Below, piece after piece: positions 17,900 through 27,088 of a stretch of DNA of 64,000 nucleotides (positions are counted from its first letter, which is position 1; every line of letters begins with the position of its first letter). The notes under the pieces were generated by a model. That model was not told the DNA's origin and searched no databases. It worked only from the letters and a program-made list of their open reading frames with translations. The position numbers were made by a program, and so were the translations under genes. Origin of the DNA: an uncultured Opitutia bacterium (GTDB taxonomy: Bacteria > Verrucomicrobiota > Verrucomicrobiia > Opitutales > Opitutaceae); NCBI GenBank assembly GCA_903896015.1, contig CAITWF010000025.1, forward strand, positions 62,001 to 126,000, read 5' to 3'.

Positions 17900-18436
17900 A
17901 TGTCCCTGACTCTCGCCACGCTCATTCCCGGCCTGCTGCTCCTCGCGCTCGGCCTGCCCTTGGTGCTGAACCACTCGGGTTATGCGGCGGCGCTGAAGGC
18001 CTTTCCACGCTCGACGACGGCGGCCTACGTCTGCTTCGGCGCGGGCGCGGTGTGGTTTCTCAACGCGATCTGGCATCTCTCGCCCGCAGATTTCGGCGAC
18101 TACCATGTGCTGCTCTTTGTCGGATTCGCGGCGGTCGCAGTGCTGTCTTTCAAGAGCGTGCCTGACTTCCTCGCGGTGCGCGGGCTCTGCGTGCTCGTGC
18201 TGATGGGCGCGATGCCACTGCTCGACGCCGCCTACATGGAAGCTCCGCAACAGCGGAAGCTCATGGTCGCTGCGGTTTATGTCGCGATCGCGCTGGCAAT
18301 CTGGCTCGGCGCGCAGCCCTATCGAATGCGCGACTTCAACGGCTGGCTGTTCGCCCGACCCGGTCGCGCGCGCGCAGTCGGCAGCGTGCTGGCCGGTTAC
18401 GGATTGCTGCTCTGCGGCGTGGCCTTCACCTACTGA
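17900..18436 (+). CDS. Hypothetical five-helix membrane protein
   Basis: A 178-aa inner-membrane protein that I do not recognise. About five transmembrane helices can be seen (near 5-25, 40-60, 68-88, 92-108, 122-138 and a final one at 158-176). Short charged loops separate them (KAFPRSTTA, EAPQQRKL, PYRMRDFN). No catalytic or transport motif is apparent. It lies between miaB and gmk, 4 bp before the gmk start, and probably belongs to the same transcript. Confidence 0.75.
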   Translation: MSLTLATLIPGLLLLALGLPLVLNHSGYAAALKAFPRSTTAAYVCFGAGAVWFLNAIWHLSPADFGDYHVLLFVGFAAVAVLSFKSVPDFLAVRGLCVLVLMGAMPLLDAAYMEAPQQRKLMVAAVYVAIALAIWLGAQPYRMRDFNGWLFARPGRARAVGSVLAGYGLLLCGVAFTY

Positions 18437-18440
18437 GCCG

Positions 18441-19046
18441 ATGCCACCGCCCTCCGTGCTGCTCGTGATCGCCGGCCCCGCCGGCTCCGGAAAAAGCACG
18501 CTGTGTGATCGGCTCGTCGCGGAAGTGCCCGCATTTTCGCGCGTCGTCACCACGACCACACGTCCGCCCCGCGACGGCGAAATCAACGGCGTGCACTACC
18601 ACTTTTTTTCGCCGGAGGAATTCAAACGCAAAGCCGCCGCCGCCGAATTTCTCGAATGGGCGCAGGTGCACGGCAACAACCCCGACCGCCTTTACGGCAC
18701 ACTGAAATCCAGCGTGCTCGATCCGCTCGCCGCCGGCTCGAGCCTCGTGATCAGTGTCGATGTCCAAGGCGTGGAGAGTTTCCGCCGCGCCGCCGGGGAA
18801 CTTCCCGCACTCTCGCGCGCCATGACGACCGTCTTCATCGTGGTCGATCGTGAGCGCCTGATCGCCCGGATGCGCGCCCGCGCCAAGGATAACGAAAACG
18901 AGATCGCCGGCCGGATGAAAACCGCCGAGCGCGAACTCCGAGAGGCACACAAGTTCGACTTTCAAATCGAGAGCCGGACGCGCGACGAGGATTTTGCAGT
19001 GTTGCTCGACATCGTGGAAAAAGCGCGGGCGCGAGCCGCCCGGTAG
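18441..19046 (+). CDS. gmk: Guanylate kinase
   Basis: Phosphorylates GMP to GDP using ATP, essential for GTP pools. The P-loop GPAGSGKST is at residues 11-19, followed by the GMP-binding TTTTRPPRDGEINGVHYHF, FLEWAQVHGNN, YGT and the DVQG motif. The LID region (ARAKDNENEIAGRM) and the C-terminal DFAVLLDIV are present. The 201-aa length is normal. The ATG at 18441 is chosen because it starts 10 residues before the P-loop; the frame is open further upstream but overlaps the membrane-protein gene. Confidence 0.96.
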   Translation: MPPPSVLLVIAGPAGSGKSTLCDRLVAEVPAFSRVVTTTTRPPRDGEINGVHYHFFSPEEFKRKAAAAEFLEWAQVHGNNPDRLYGTLKSSVLDPLAAGSSLVISVDVQGVESFRRAAGELPALSRAMTTVFIVVDRERLIARMRARAKDNENEIAGRMKTAERELREAHKFDFQIESRTRDEDFAVLLDIVEKARARAAR

Positions 19047-19047
19047 G

Positions 19048-19066
19048 GACGCCTCGCCGAGGCGTC
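19048..19066. repeat. Palindrome between convergent gmk and nadB
   Basis: A perfect palindrome, GACGCCTCG-C-CGAGGCGTC, flanked by GGTAGG and GGGG, stands just after the gmk stop. It could act as a terminator, or be one copy of a REP-type interspersed element like those near 14931 and 60585. Confidence 0.55.
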
Positions 19067-19126
19067 TGGGGTTCGAGCGTCATTTCCCGGATCAAACTCA
19101 GGACGGCTCGGGAAAGCCATCCCCAC

Positions 19127-20683
19127 CTACGCTTCTTCCACCACGTAATGGCAGCCCTTGCTGCGGGGATTGAGCGACGCAGCGTGGACCACCAAGAGCG
19201 CGGTCTGGATCGCATTGCGCAGTTCGACGAGTTCGCGCGTCACGCGGCAGCCGCGATAAAAACTGTGAATCTCCTCGAGCAGTTCGAGCAGGATGCGCCG
19301 GGCGCGGGTGAGACGCTTCGGCGAACGCACGATGCCGGCATAATTCCACATCGTGCTCTGGAGCAGTTGCAGATCCTGACGAATGAGCGTCGGATCGGCA
19401 TCGCGCGTCTGACCCACCCAAGGCCGTGGCACCGGGAGGTGAAAAGCGCCGTCAGCGATCTCGGTGGCATCCGCGCGTGCGGTGAACTTTGCGCTGACGA
19501 GGCACTCCAGCAATGAGGTGCTCGCAAGCCGGTTCGCGCCATGCAGGCCCGTGCAGCCGGTTTCACCAACGGCGTTCAGGTGGCGGACGTTGGTTCGGCC
19601 TGCGAGATCCGTATGCACCCCGCCGCAGGAAAAATGCGCTGCCGGCACGATCGGAATCGGCTCGCGCGTGACGTCGACCCCGTGCTCCGCGCAGCGCGCC
19701 ACCACCGTCGGAAAATGATCCCGAATAAACGCCGGCTTCATCGCCGACAGATCAAGGTAGGCGCAGGCCTCGCCGGTCGAGGCGAGTTCCTGATGGATCG
19801 CGCGGGCGACTATGTCGCGCGAGGCCAGCGAGCCGCGCGGATCGATCCGGTCCATGAAGCGCTCGCCGCGAGCGTTGACGATCACGCCGCCTTCGCCGCG
19901 CAACGCCTCCGTCACGAGAAACCGCGGAGCATTTTTCTTGAAGAACGCCGTCGGGTGAAACTGGACGTATTCGAGATCGATCAGGCGTGCTCCCACACGA
20001 TACGCCATCGCGACGCCGTGGCCCACGCTGCCGGGCTGGTTCGTCGAGTGCAGGAAAATCTGCCCAAGTCCGCCGGTCGCCAGGATCGTTTTCTTCGCGA
20101 CGATCGCAGAAACTTCGCCGCTCGCAGTATCGAGCACATAGGCGCCAAAACACGTGAGCGGCGCGTAATGATCGGCGAGGTTGTCCGTGCTGTGCGATAG
20201 CGTCAGGAGATCGACCACCACCCAACCGCTCCGACGTGCGATGCGGGGCGTGGCATCGACGCGCTTCGCCACCGACGACAGAATCGCGTGACCCGTCAAA
20301 TCCTTCGCGTGGATAATCCGGCGCGCGCTGTGGCCGCCTTCGCGCGTAAATTCGAGCCCGCCGGCCGAATCGCGATCGAAGGCGATACCGAGTTCGTCGA
20401 GCAGCAGCCCTTTGACCGCGAGCGGTCCTTCGTGCACGAGCTGATCGACGGCGGCCGGATTCGAGGTGTGGTCGCTGGCTTCGACAATGTCGCGCGCAAG
20501 TAACGCCGGATCGGGCGCGGTATCATAGATGATGCCGCCCTGCGCCCAGTCGCTGTTCGCGACGAGCGGCCCTTCGAGCGAAAGCAACTCGACCGCCAAG
20601 TCCGCCTTCGCCGCATGCAGCGCATACGCCGAGCCGGCGAGGCCCGCGCCGATGACGAGGCAATCGGTGTGGAGAGTTTTCAC
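19127..20683 (-). CDS. nadB: L-aspartate oxidase
   Basis: FAD-dependent oxidase that makes iminoaspartate from aspartate, the first step of de novo NAD synthesis. It shows the FAD-binding IGAGLAGSAYALHAA at the N-terminus, NSDWAQGGI, EGGHSARRIIHAKDLTGHAI, and the substrate-site block HFSCGGVHTDLAGRTN continuing into ETGCTGLHGANRLASTS. The 518 aa are typical. The start is a GTG at 20683 whose GTGA overlaps the nadC stop. It is the last gene of a nadA-nadC-nadB operon, and convergent with gmk. Confidence 0.96.
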   Translation of the reverse strand: MKTLHTDCLVIGAGLAGSAYALHAAKADLAVELLSLEGPLVANSDWAQGGIIYDTAPDPALLARDIVEASDHTSNPAAVDQLVHEGPLAVKGLLLDELGIAFDRDSAGGLEFTREGGHSARRIIHAKDLTGHAILSSVAKRVDATPRIARRSGWVVVDLLTLSHSTDNLADHYAPLTCFGAYVLDTASGEVSAIVAKKTILATGGLGQIFLHSTNQPGSVGHGVAMAYRVGARLIDLEYVQFHPTAFFKKNAPRFLVTEALRGEGGVIVNARGERFMDRIDPRGSLASRDIVARAIHQELASTGEACAYLDLSAMKPAFIRDHFPTVVARCAEHGVDVTREPIPIVPAAHFSCGGVHTDLAGRTNVRHLNAVGETGCTGLHGANRLASTSLLECLVSAKFTARADATEIADGAFHLPVPRPWVGQTRDADPTLIRQDLQLLQSTMWNYAGIVRSPKRLTRARRILLELLEEIHSFYRGCRVTRELVELRNAIQTALLVVHAASLNPRSKGCHYVVEEA

Positions 20684-21528
20684 TTCGCGCGGCGCAACGG
20701 CAAAATCGTGAGGCTCAAATCGACGGCGATCGCAGAGTGCGTAAGCGCACCAATGCTGATCACATCGACCCCCGGCAACGCGAACTCGCGCAGCGTTTCG
20801 AAGCGCACGCCCCCAGAAACTTCGACGATGGCCGAACCGGCGATAACCGCGACGGCGGCGCGGATTTCTGCGGGCGTCATGTTGTCGAGCAGGATGACCT
20901 CGGCGTGGGCGCGCAGCGCTTCGCGCACTTCGGCGAGCGTCGTCGCCTCGACTTCGATCTTGGCGGAGTGCGGCGCGGCGGCGCGGCCGAGGTGCACGGC
21001 CTTCGCGAGCGAACCGGCGGCAGCGATGTGGTTATCCTTGATGAGCACGTGTTCGCCGAGAGACGCACGATGGTTCGCGCAGCCACCGCAGCGCACGGCG
21101 TATTTTTCGAGCGCACGCCAACCCGGGGTGGTTTTGCGGGTGTCGGCGATGCGCACGCCCGTGCCAGCCACGGCGTCTGCAAACGCGCGTGATTTCGTTG
21201 CAATCCCGGAGAGCCGCTGGAGAAAATTCAGCGCGGTGCGCTCGGCAGTGAGGAGCGACGCGGTGGGGCCGGAAAGCGTCATCACCCGCGCGCCGCGCTT
21301 CACTCGTGCGCCATCGCGCACGAGCGGTGCGGCTTTGATCCGCGGATCAACTTTGGCGAACACTCGCGCAGCGACCTCAAGCCCGCAAATAACGAGATCT
21401 TGCTTCGCGTCGATGAAACCGCGCGACCGGTCTTTTTCTGAAAAAATCGCGCGGCTGGTGACGTCGCCAAGCCCGGCGTCTTCGTCGAGCGCAAGATCGA
21501 TCAGGTGGTCGGTGCGGGGCGTGAGCAT
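20680..21528 (-). CDS. nadC: Nicotinate-nucleotide pyrophosphorylase (quinolinate phosphoribosyltransferase)
   Basis: Converts quinolinate and PRPP to nicotinate mononucleotide, third step of de novo NAD synthesis. Motifs seen: LDEDAGLGDVTSRAIF at the N-terminus, ERTALNFLQRLSGIAT, ADTRKTTPGWRALEKYAVRCGG, HVLIKDNHIAAAG, IEVEATTLAE, LLDNMTPAEIR and VEVSGGV, all in the expected order. The 282 aa match the family. It overlaps nadB by 4 bp and follows nadA after 55 bp. Confidence 0.96.
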   Translation of the reverse strand: MLTPRTDHLIDLALDEDAGLGDVTSRAIFSEKDRSRGFIDAKQDLVICGLEVAARVFAKVDPRIKAAPLVRDGARVKRGARVMTLSGPTASLLTAERTALNFLQRLSGIATKSRAFADAVAGTGVRIADTRKTTPGWRALEKYAVRCGGCANHRASLGEHVLIKDNHIAAAGSLAKAVHLGRAAAPHSAKIEVEATTLAEVREALRAHAEVILLDNMTPAEIRAAVAVIAGSAIVEVSGGVRFETLREFALPGVDVISIGALTHSAIAVDLSLTILPLRRAK

Positions 21529-21583
21529 GAAAATTAGGCCAGACTCAATTGTCGCGTAATACGTGGCAAACGGGAGGAGGTGG

Positions 21584-22630
21584 TTAAGTGGTCGCGGGGG
21601 TGAGTTCGAACATCTTGTCGATGCAGCGAGCAGCGCGGAGGCGGAGATTTTCGTCGAGCGTCACGATTTGATCGGCGCGTGGGGCGGCGAGGGCGTCGCG
21701 GATTTTTTCGAGCGAGTTGAATTTCATGTAAGGGCAGAGCCGGCAGCCGCCAATGAAGTTTTTTTCGGGCGCCTCGACTTCGAGCCGGCCAACCAGGCCA
21801 CACTCGGTGAGCATGAGAAAATATGGCGCGGGCGTGGTCTTCACGTATTTCATCATCGCACCCGTGCTGCCGACAAAATCCGCGACCGCGGCGACCTCGG
21901 GCGTGCACTCGGGATGCGCAACGACCTTGAGTCCCGGAAACTGCGCACGCGCTTCGGCGACCTGTCCGGCGGTGAACTCGTCGTGCACCATACACGTGCC
22001 ATCGGAAGAAATGATTTCCTTGTCGACGCCGCGTCGCGCCAGCTCGCTGCGCAGATTCTGCGCCATCAGACGATCGGGCACAAACAGCACGCGGCGCGTC
22101 GGCAGGTTGGCGACGATGTCGTAGACGTTGCCAGAGGTCACACACACGTCGCACTCGGCCTTTACCTCAGCGGTGGAGTTGATGTAGCAGACAATGGTGG
22201 CATCGGGGTAGAGCGCTTTCAGTTTCCGCACCCCATCGCCATCAATCGAGTCAGCGAGCGAGCAACCAGATCCGCGATCGGGAACGACAACGAGCGCGTC
22301 GGGTGAAAGAATTTTCGCCGTCTCGGCCATGAATACGACCCCGGCAAACACGATCACCTTCGCCTGTGATTTCTTCGCGGCGAGGCTGAGGTAATAAGAG
22401 TCGCCGCTGAAATCACCGACGCCGTAAACGATCTCGGGCTCTACGTAGGAGTGCGCGAGAATGACGGCGTTCTTTTCCTTTTTCAGACGGTTGATCTCGA
22501 GCGTGAGAGGGGCAATCGCGCGGCAGGTCTCGAGATTCCACTTTCGCCCGCGAGGATCGCACTCGACGTGCAAGAGTGCGCGCAGCAAGCGTTCCGTTTC
22601 GGCTTCGATAGCGTGATCCGAGGCGAGCAT
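21584..22630 (-). CDS. nadA: Quinolinate synthase
   Basis: Iron-sulfur enzyme condensing iminoaspartate with dihydroxyacetone phosphate to quinolinate, second step of de novo NAD synthesis. The 4Fe-4S ligands fit the NadA pattern: a Cys in INSTAEVKAECDVCVTSGN, one in HPECTPEV and one in GGCRLCPYM. NAVILAHSYVEPEI and YYLSLAAKKS are also characteristic. The ATG at 22630 gives 348 aa; a TTG at 22669 would add 13 residues. It is the promoter-proximal gene of the nad operon. Confidence 0.95.
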   Translation of the reverse strand: MLASDHAIEAETERLLRALLHVECDPRGRKWNLETCRAIAPLTLEINRLKKEKNAVILAHSYVEPEIVYGVGDFSGDSYYLSLAAKKSQAKVIVFAGVVFMAETAKILSPDALVVVPDRGSGCSLADSIDGDGVRKLKALYPDATIVCYINSTAEVKAECDVCVTSGNVYDIVANLPTRRVLFVPDRLMAQNLRSELARRGVDKEIISSDGTCMVHDEFTAGQVAEARAQFPGLKVVAHPECTPEVAAVADFVGSTGAMMKYVKTTPAPYFLMLTECGLVGRLEVEAPEKNFIGGCRLCPYMKFNSLEKIRDALAAPRADQIVTLDENLRLRAARCIDKMFELTPATT

Positions 22631-22744
22631 CAGGAAGAGCACCGTCGCCGCACCCGGCGGCTTTTTCAAGTCACCGCGCTGTCATGCCAATTTTCGCTGA
22701 ATACTGTCGCTTCGGAGCAGCCAGCGTGCGCCCCTTTTTAAAAA

Positions 22745-24139
22745 TCACGAGGCAACCGCGAACGGGTTGAGGGGAAACGTGTGCATCTTCCCGGGATTCA
22801 TCAGGCCGCGGGGATCGACATCATGCTTGAGCGCGTGGCGGGCGGCCGTGCCTTCGGGTGTGGTCGCGGTGAGATGATATGTGTGGGTGTTGCCGACGTA
22901 GACATTGATCGAGCGGGCGTAGGCGAGGATCTCGTCGAAGCGCCCGGCCGTCGTGTAGCGGATGAGCGGGATGCCACCGACGCCGATCGCGTCGGGCGAA
23001 GCATTCGGCCCGACCGCGCGGTCGGGATCGCGCGCACCCCATTCGAGATGGATGAGCACTTCCCCAGGATAACGCGTCATGAGATCGGTGATCTGGGCGC
23101 GGAAGTTGTCGCCGAAACCGGCCTGCACGTAAGTAAATGCGGGATCGGTCTTCATCGCCCAGAGCGTGGTGTGGTTGTAAGTGAAGTCGGAGAGGAACGG
23201 TGGCTTCGGCGGATCGGAAAGCGGACGGTTGTAGGAAACGATGAGGCCGGCGGCTTCAGCCGAGGCCACGACGGCTGCAGTCTCGGAGCGTTCCGGCATG
23301 AGGAAACTCACGTGCTCGTTTTCGCGGATGTGTTTTTTCAGCGGCTTGAAGAAGGACGGGATCGGCCACTGGAACTGGGAGGCGACGCGCTTGCGCCATG
23401 CGCCGTTACGCATCGCAGCGTCCGTCCAGTCGAGGAGCTTGTCCCAATCGGGCGAGCTGAACGCGACTTGATCATAGTCGAGCTTAGGCGCGAGCCGCAT
23501 CTCGATCTCGATCATGATGCCGGTTGTGCCGAAGGTGCGAAGCGGGGCCGAAAGGGCGGCGCCCTCGTAGCGGAGCGTGCGCGGCTCGGCCTCGCAGGTG
23601 AGGAGCGTGATCGATTTGACGGTGTCGCCGGAGGCGATGCCGCCCCAGCGCACGCCGCCAATGCCACCGGCGCCGCCGCCGAAAAATCCGCCGAGCGTGG
23701 CCTTCACCCAGGTTGAAGGATAGCAACGCAATTCCCAGCCGGCTGCCCGCGCGACCGTCTCGATCGTAATGAGACGGGCGCCGGGCTCAGCGCGCACGAC
23801 GCCGCCTTCGACCGAGTGAATGCGATCGAGGCGCGAGCAATCGACGACGACCCCGCCGTAAATCGGCATGCACTGGCCGTAGTTGCCCGTGCCACCGCCG
23901 CGCGGCGTGACGGCAACGCCTGCCTTGAAGCACGCCGCAAGGAGCGCGCGCAGTTCATCGACGGCGCCGGGCTTGGCGACGACATCCGCACGTTTGTCGT
24001 CAAGCTGCGGACGGAGCGCCGGAGAATACCAGTAGTAATCCTTGGAGAGGGTCGCGAGGGTCTCGCCGCCTTCGATGAGGTTTTCGGCGCCAAGCAAGGC
24101 GCGCAGTTCGCTGCGGAGAGATTCGGGAAACGAGGGCAT
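22745..24139 (-). CDS. FAD-binding oxidase (GlcD/FAD_binding_4 type)
   Basis: A 464-aa flavoprotein of the vanillyl-alcohol-oxidase/GlcD superfamily. The N-terminal FAD-binding domain shows VVAKPGAVDELRALLAACF, TPRGGGTGNYGQCMPI, VRAEPGARLITIE and the glycine-rich TLGGFFGGGAGGIGGVRWG loop. The C-terminal half has no recognisable Fe-S or haem motif. Substrate unknown; a 2-hydroxy acid or aldehyde is likely from the family. The ATG at 24139 starts MPSFPESLRSEL. It lies downstream of gnd on the same strand but is separated from it by a strong terminator, so it is probably transcribed separately. Confidence 0.87.
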   Translation of the reverse strand: MPSFPESLRSELRALLGAENLIEGGETLATLSKDYYWYSPALRPQLDDKRADVVAKPGAVDELRALLAACFKAGVAVTPRGGGTGNYGQCMPIYGGVVVDCSRLDRIHSVEGGVVRAEPGARLITIETVARAAGWELRCYPSTWVKATLGGFFGGGAGGIGGVRWGGIASGDTVKSITLLTCEAEPRTLRYEGAALSAPLRTFGTTGIMIEIEMRLAPKLDYDQVAFSSPDWDKLLDWTDAAMRNGAWRKRVASQFQWPIPSFFKPLKKHIRENEHVSFLMPERSETAAVVASAEAAGLIVSYNRPLSDPPKPPFLSDFTYNHTTLWAMKTDPAFTYVQAGFGDNFRAQITDLMTRYPGEVLIHLEWGARDPDRAVGPNASPDAIGVGGIPLIRYTTAGRFDEILAYARSINVYVGNTHTYHLTATTPEGTAARHALKHDVDPRGLMNPGKMHTFPLNPFAVAS

Positions 24140-24294
24140 GGGAAAAAGAGGCGAAGCGGTCTTCGGGCTGGACGTTTGCCGGATGAATCCGTCAAGCGCC
24201 GTTAAGCAAGAGAGCCGGTTTGATTTTTCCAAAGCACGGAGCGCGCCACGGGTGGTGGCGGTTTGAGTCTGGCTCGCCGGCGAAACGGAAAATA

Positions 24295-24325
24295 AAAAGC
24301 CCCTCCTGAAATTTTCAGGAGGGGC
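24295..24325 (-). terminator. Rho-independent terminator of gnd
   Basis: An almost perfect palindrome, arms GCCCCTCCTGAAA and TTTCAGGAGGGGC (24299-24325) around one base, is followed on the minus strand by TTTTT. It starts 22 bp after the gnd stop codon and is the clearest intrinsic terminator in the window. Confidence 0.93.
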
Positions 24326-24347
24326 AAAATCCAACGTCGCCGCAGGC

Positions 24348-25850
24348 TCAGCTCGCAATCTGGGGGCGATTTTTTTCGGGCCAATCGATGTGGAAAAACT
24401 TTCCACGCGGTTGATCCGTGCGCTCGTAAGTGTGCGCACCGAAGAAGTCGCGCTGGCCTTGGAGCAGGTTGGCCGGCAGGCGCGCGCTGCGGTAGCTGTC
24501 GTAGTAGGCGAGGGCGGAGCTGAACGTCGGCGCGGGCACACCGCACTCGGCGGCGAGGGCGACGACCTTGCGCCAGTTTTCCTGCGCCTTCTTCACGGTC
24601 TTGTTGAAATATGGATCGAGGAGGAGGTTCGCGAGGGTCGGATTGGTCGCGTAGGCTTCGGTGATCTTTTGGAGGAAGGTCGCGCGGATGATACAACCGC
24701 CGCGCCAGATCTGGGCGATCTCGCCGAAGTTGAGCTTCCACTTGTATTCCTTCTGCGCCTCACGCATGAGCTGGAAGCCCTGCGCGTAGGAGCAAATTTT
24801 CGAGCAGTAAAGCGCGTCGTGGATCGCTTCGATGAGCGCCTTCTTCGAGCCTTTGTATTTTTTCTTCGGGCCCTTGAGGATTTTCGAGGCGGCGACGCGC
24901 TCTTCCTTCACCGCGCTGATGCAGCGCGCGAACACGGACTCCGCGATCGTCGGGGCCGGCACGCCCATGTCGAGGGCGTTGACCGAAGTCCACTTGCCGG
25001 TGCCTTTCTGACCGGCGGTGTCGAGGACGATATCGACGAAGGGTTTCTTCGTGACGGGGTCTTTTTGTTTGAGGATGTCGGCGGTGATTTCGATCAGGAA
25101 GCTGCCGAGCATGCCGGAATTCCACTCGGTGAAAATCGCGCCCATCTCGGCGGGTTTGAGGCCGAGCAGACCTTTCATGAGGGCGTAGGCCTCACAAATC
25201 ATCTGCATGTCGCCATATTCGATCCCGTTGTGGACCATCTTCACATAGTGGCCGGCGCCGTTTTCGCCGATGTAGGTGGCGCAGGGCACGCCGCCGATGA
25301 TCGGCTTGCCGGGCGCGGCGCCGGTCAGCGGCACGCCGGTCTTAGCGTCGACCTTGGCCGCGATGGCATTCCAGATCGGCTCGAGTTCCTTGTAGGCGGC
25401 GCGATCGCCACCGGGCATGAGGGCGGGGCCGAAGCGGGCACCTTCCTCGCCACCGGACACGCCGGAGCCGATGAAGCGAAGGCCTTTTTCTTTCAGCGCC
25501 TTTTCGCGGCGAATCGTGTCGGTCCAGAGCGCATTGCCGCCATCGATCACGATGTCGTTTTGATCGAGGAGCGGGACGAGCGAATCGATCACGGCGTCGG
25601 TGCCTTTGCCAGCTTGGACAAGGATGACGATCTTGCGGGGCTTCGCGAGGGAGGCGACGAACTCCTCCAACGTTTTCGTGCCGACGACGCCGCCAGGAGT
25701 GTTCGGATTTTCCGCGACGAACTTGTCCGTCTTTTCCGTGGTGCGGTTGTAAACCGAAATCTGGAAGCCGTGGTCGGCGATGTTGAGGGCGAGGTTTTGA
25801 CCCATTACGGCAAGTCCGATGAGTCCGATGTCAGAGTGAGGTTTAGCCAT
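24348..25850 (-). CDS. gnd: 6-Phosphogluconate dehydrogenase (decarboxylating)
   Basis: Oxidises and decarboxylates 6-phosphogluconate to ribulose 5-phosphate with reduction of NADP, in the oxidative pentose phosphate pathway. Clear features: the N-terminal [20 protein letters not shown] Rossmann motif, [10 protein letters not shown], the [20 protein letters not shown] block, catalytic [16 protein letters not shown] with Lys and Asn, and the C-terminal [14 protein letters not shown]. The 500-aa length is that of the long homodimeric form. The ATG at 25850 gives [12 protein letters not shown]. No zwf or pgl gene is adjacent. Confidence 0.96.
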   Translation of the reverse strand: MAKPHSDIGLIGLAVMGQNLALNIADHGFQISVYNRTTEKTDKFVAENPNTPGGVVGTKTLEEFVASLAKPRKIVILVQAGKGTDAVIDSLVPLLDQNDIVIDGGNALWTDTIRREKALKEKGLRFIGSGVSGGEEGARFGPALMPGGDRAAYKELEPIWNAIAAKVDAKTGVPLTGAAPGKPIIGGVPCATYIGENGAGHYVKMVHNGIEYGDMQMICEAYALMKGLLGLKPAEMGAIFTEWNSGMLGSFLIEITADILKQKDPVTKKPFVDIVLDTAGQKGTGKWTSVNALDMGVPAPTIAESVFARCISAVKEERVAASKILKGPKKKYKGSKKALIEAIHDALYCSKICSYAQGFQLMREAQKEYKWKLNFGEIAQIWRGGCIIRATFLQKITEAYATNPTLANLLLDPYFNKTVKKAQENWRKVVALAAECGVPAPTFSSALAYYDSYRSARLPANLLQGQRDFFGAHTYERTDQPRGKFFHIDWPEKNRPQIAS

Positions 25851-25935
25851 AGCGGACACCAGTTCTACCCGCGTTTGCCGAGCAAAACCAACCCATTTTT
25901 GTCCTGAGGCGCAAAAACAGCGCGCCGACTGCACC

Positions 25936-26271
25936 TCATTCGCGTTTTTGCGCCAAATTTGAACCCGGCTTTTTCGGCGGCGGGCCCTTCGTGGGGAACC
26001 AACCGGCGAGAAAGCCCACGAACGGCGTCGCCCAAGCGGGCTCGTCCCGCTCGTAGATCCAGTTGAAGCCCACCACGGTCACGACAATAAACGTCACGAC
26101 GGTGAGCACGACCTTGTTCATCTTGGCGACTTTGCGCAGGAAAAACACCAGCGCGATGATCGCGACCACCGCTACGCCCAAGCGCAGCCAAAACTCCGGC
26201 GGAACCGCCTTCAGCCGATCCAACGTCGTGGCGGGAACGGTGGGCGCTGCGAGGGCCGCAAGGAAGTTCAT
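25936..26271 (-). CDS. Small two-helix membrane protein
   Basis: A 111-aa protein of unknown function. Two transmembrane helices (about 30-50 and 57-75, [17 protein letters not shown] and [16 protein letters not shown]) are joined by a short basic loop KVAKMNK. The C-terminal tail is Pro/Lys-rich ([11 protein letters not shown]). The ATG at 26271 is preferred; another at 26307 would add 12 residues. It lies between gnd and moaE, same strand. Confidence 0.65.
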   Translation of the reverse strand: MNFLAALAAPTVPATTLDRLKAVPPEFWLRLGVAVVAIIALVFFLRKVAKMNKVVLTVVTFIVVTVVGFNWIYERDEPAWATPFVGFLAGWFPTKGPPPKKPGSNLAQKRE

Positions 26272-26368
26272 GAGATTTTTCAGGCTGCGTGCGCCGCGAG
26301 GCGACACGAGGGCAAACTCGCCACAACCACCGTTTTGGCAAATTTTTTAACCCTTCCTCTCAATCGCT

Positions 26369-26815
26369 CTACGTCCGCTTCTCCCCTGCATGATCGCCGC
26401 GTGTGGCGCAGTTGATCCAAGCTGTCGCGCCGCTGGCATAGTGCTCTTTTTTCCAAATCGGCACGCGTGCCTTCGCTTCGTCGATGATGTAACGGCAGGC
26501 GTCAAACGCCGCGCCGCGGTGCTCCGCGGTCACGCCGACCCAAACGGCGAGTTCACCCAGCGCGAGATGGCCGGTGCGGTGAATGCATTCCGCCGAGTTC
26601 ACGGAAAATTTCTCGCAGGCCTCGGCGATAATCCGCGCGCCTTCCTTCTCGGCGAGCAGCGAATAGGCCTCGTAGTCGAGCGCGAAGACGGGCTGCCCCT
26701 CGTTGCGATTGCGCACCCAACCCTCGAAGGTCACGCAGGCCCCCGCGCGCACATCGGCGAGCGAGCGCTGGAGCGCGCCGGAATCGATCGGATTTGGGGA
26801 GAGGCGAAACGGCAT
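26369..26815 (-). CDS. moaE: Molybdopterin synthase catalytic subunit
   Basis: Large subunit of molybdopterin synthase, which adds two dithiolene sulfurs to precursor Z using MoaD thiocarboxylate. The MoaE pattern is present: GACVTFEGWVRNRNEGQPV, LDYEAYSLLAEKEGARI, HRTGHLALGELAVWVGV, HRGAAFDACRYIIDEAKARV and PIWKKEHYASG with the catalytic lysines. The 148 aa are normal. It lies 20 bp downstream of moaD in a moeA-moaC-moaD-moaE operon. Confidence 0.95.
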   Translation of the reverse strand: MPFRLSPNPIDSGALQRSLADVRAGACVTFEGWVRNRNEGQPVFALDYEAYSLLAEKEGARIIAEACEKFSVNSAECIHRTGHLALGELAVWVGVTAEHRGAAFDACRYIIDEAKARVPIWKKEHYASGATAWINCATRGDHAGEKRT

Positions 26816-26835
26816 GGCACAAAGAAAATAAAAAC

Positions 26836-27078
26836 TCAGCCGCCAGCCACCGGCGGAATAAACACCACCCGATCGCCATCGCGCAGCGTCGCGGTAGCGG
26901 AGACAAACTCGTCGTTCACCGCCGCACGCACGCGATCAGCGGGCAGGGTGAAGCCGTGCCGCGCGCGCAATTCCTCGTAGAGCGCGGCGGGTGTCGTCGC
27001 CGCCGTCGAGAGTTTTTCCTGCGCGAGCCCGCGCTGCTCGCGGAGGATCGCAAAGTATTGCACGGTGAGGGTGGTCAT
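26836..27078 (-). CDS. moaD: Molybdopterin synthase sulfur carrier subunit
   Basis: An 80-aa ubiquitin-fold carrier. The C-terminal tail FIPPVAGG ends in the required Gly-Gly that becomes a thiocarboxylate. The pattern TVQYFAILREQRGLAQEKL and AVNDEFVSATATLRDGDRVV are characteristic. The ATG at 27078 is chosen over 27111, which would add an implausible N-terminus. It is 10 bp downstream of moaC. Confidence 0.93.
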   Translation of the reverse strand: MTTLTVQYFAILREQRGLAQEKLSTAATTPAALYEELRARHGFTLPADRVRAAVNDEFVSATATLRDGDRVVFIPPVAGG

Positions 27079-27088
27079 CACGGTGCGT

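Noticed and set aside
24390-25907. 505-aa plus-strand open frame opposite gnd
   Set aside because: Shadow of gnd with skewed acidic/Gly composition.
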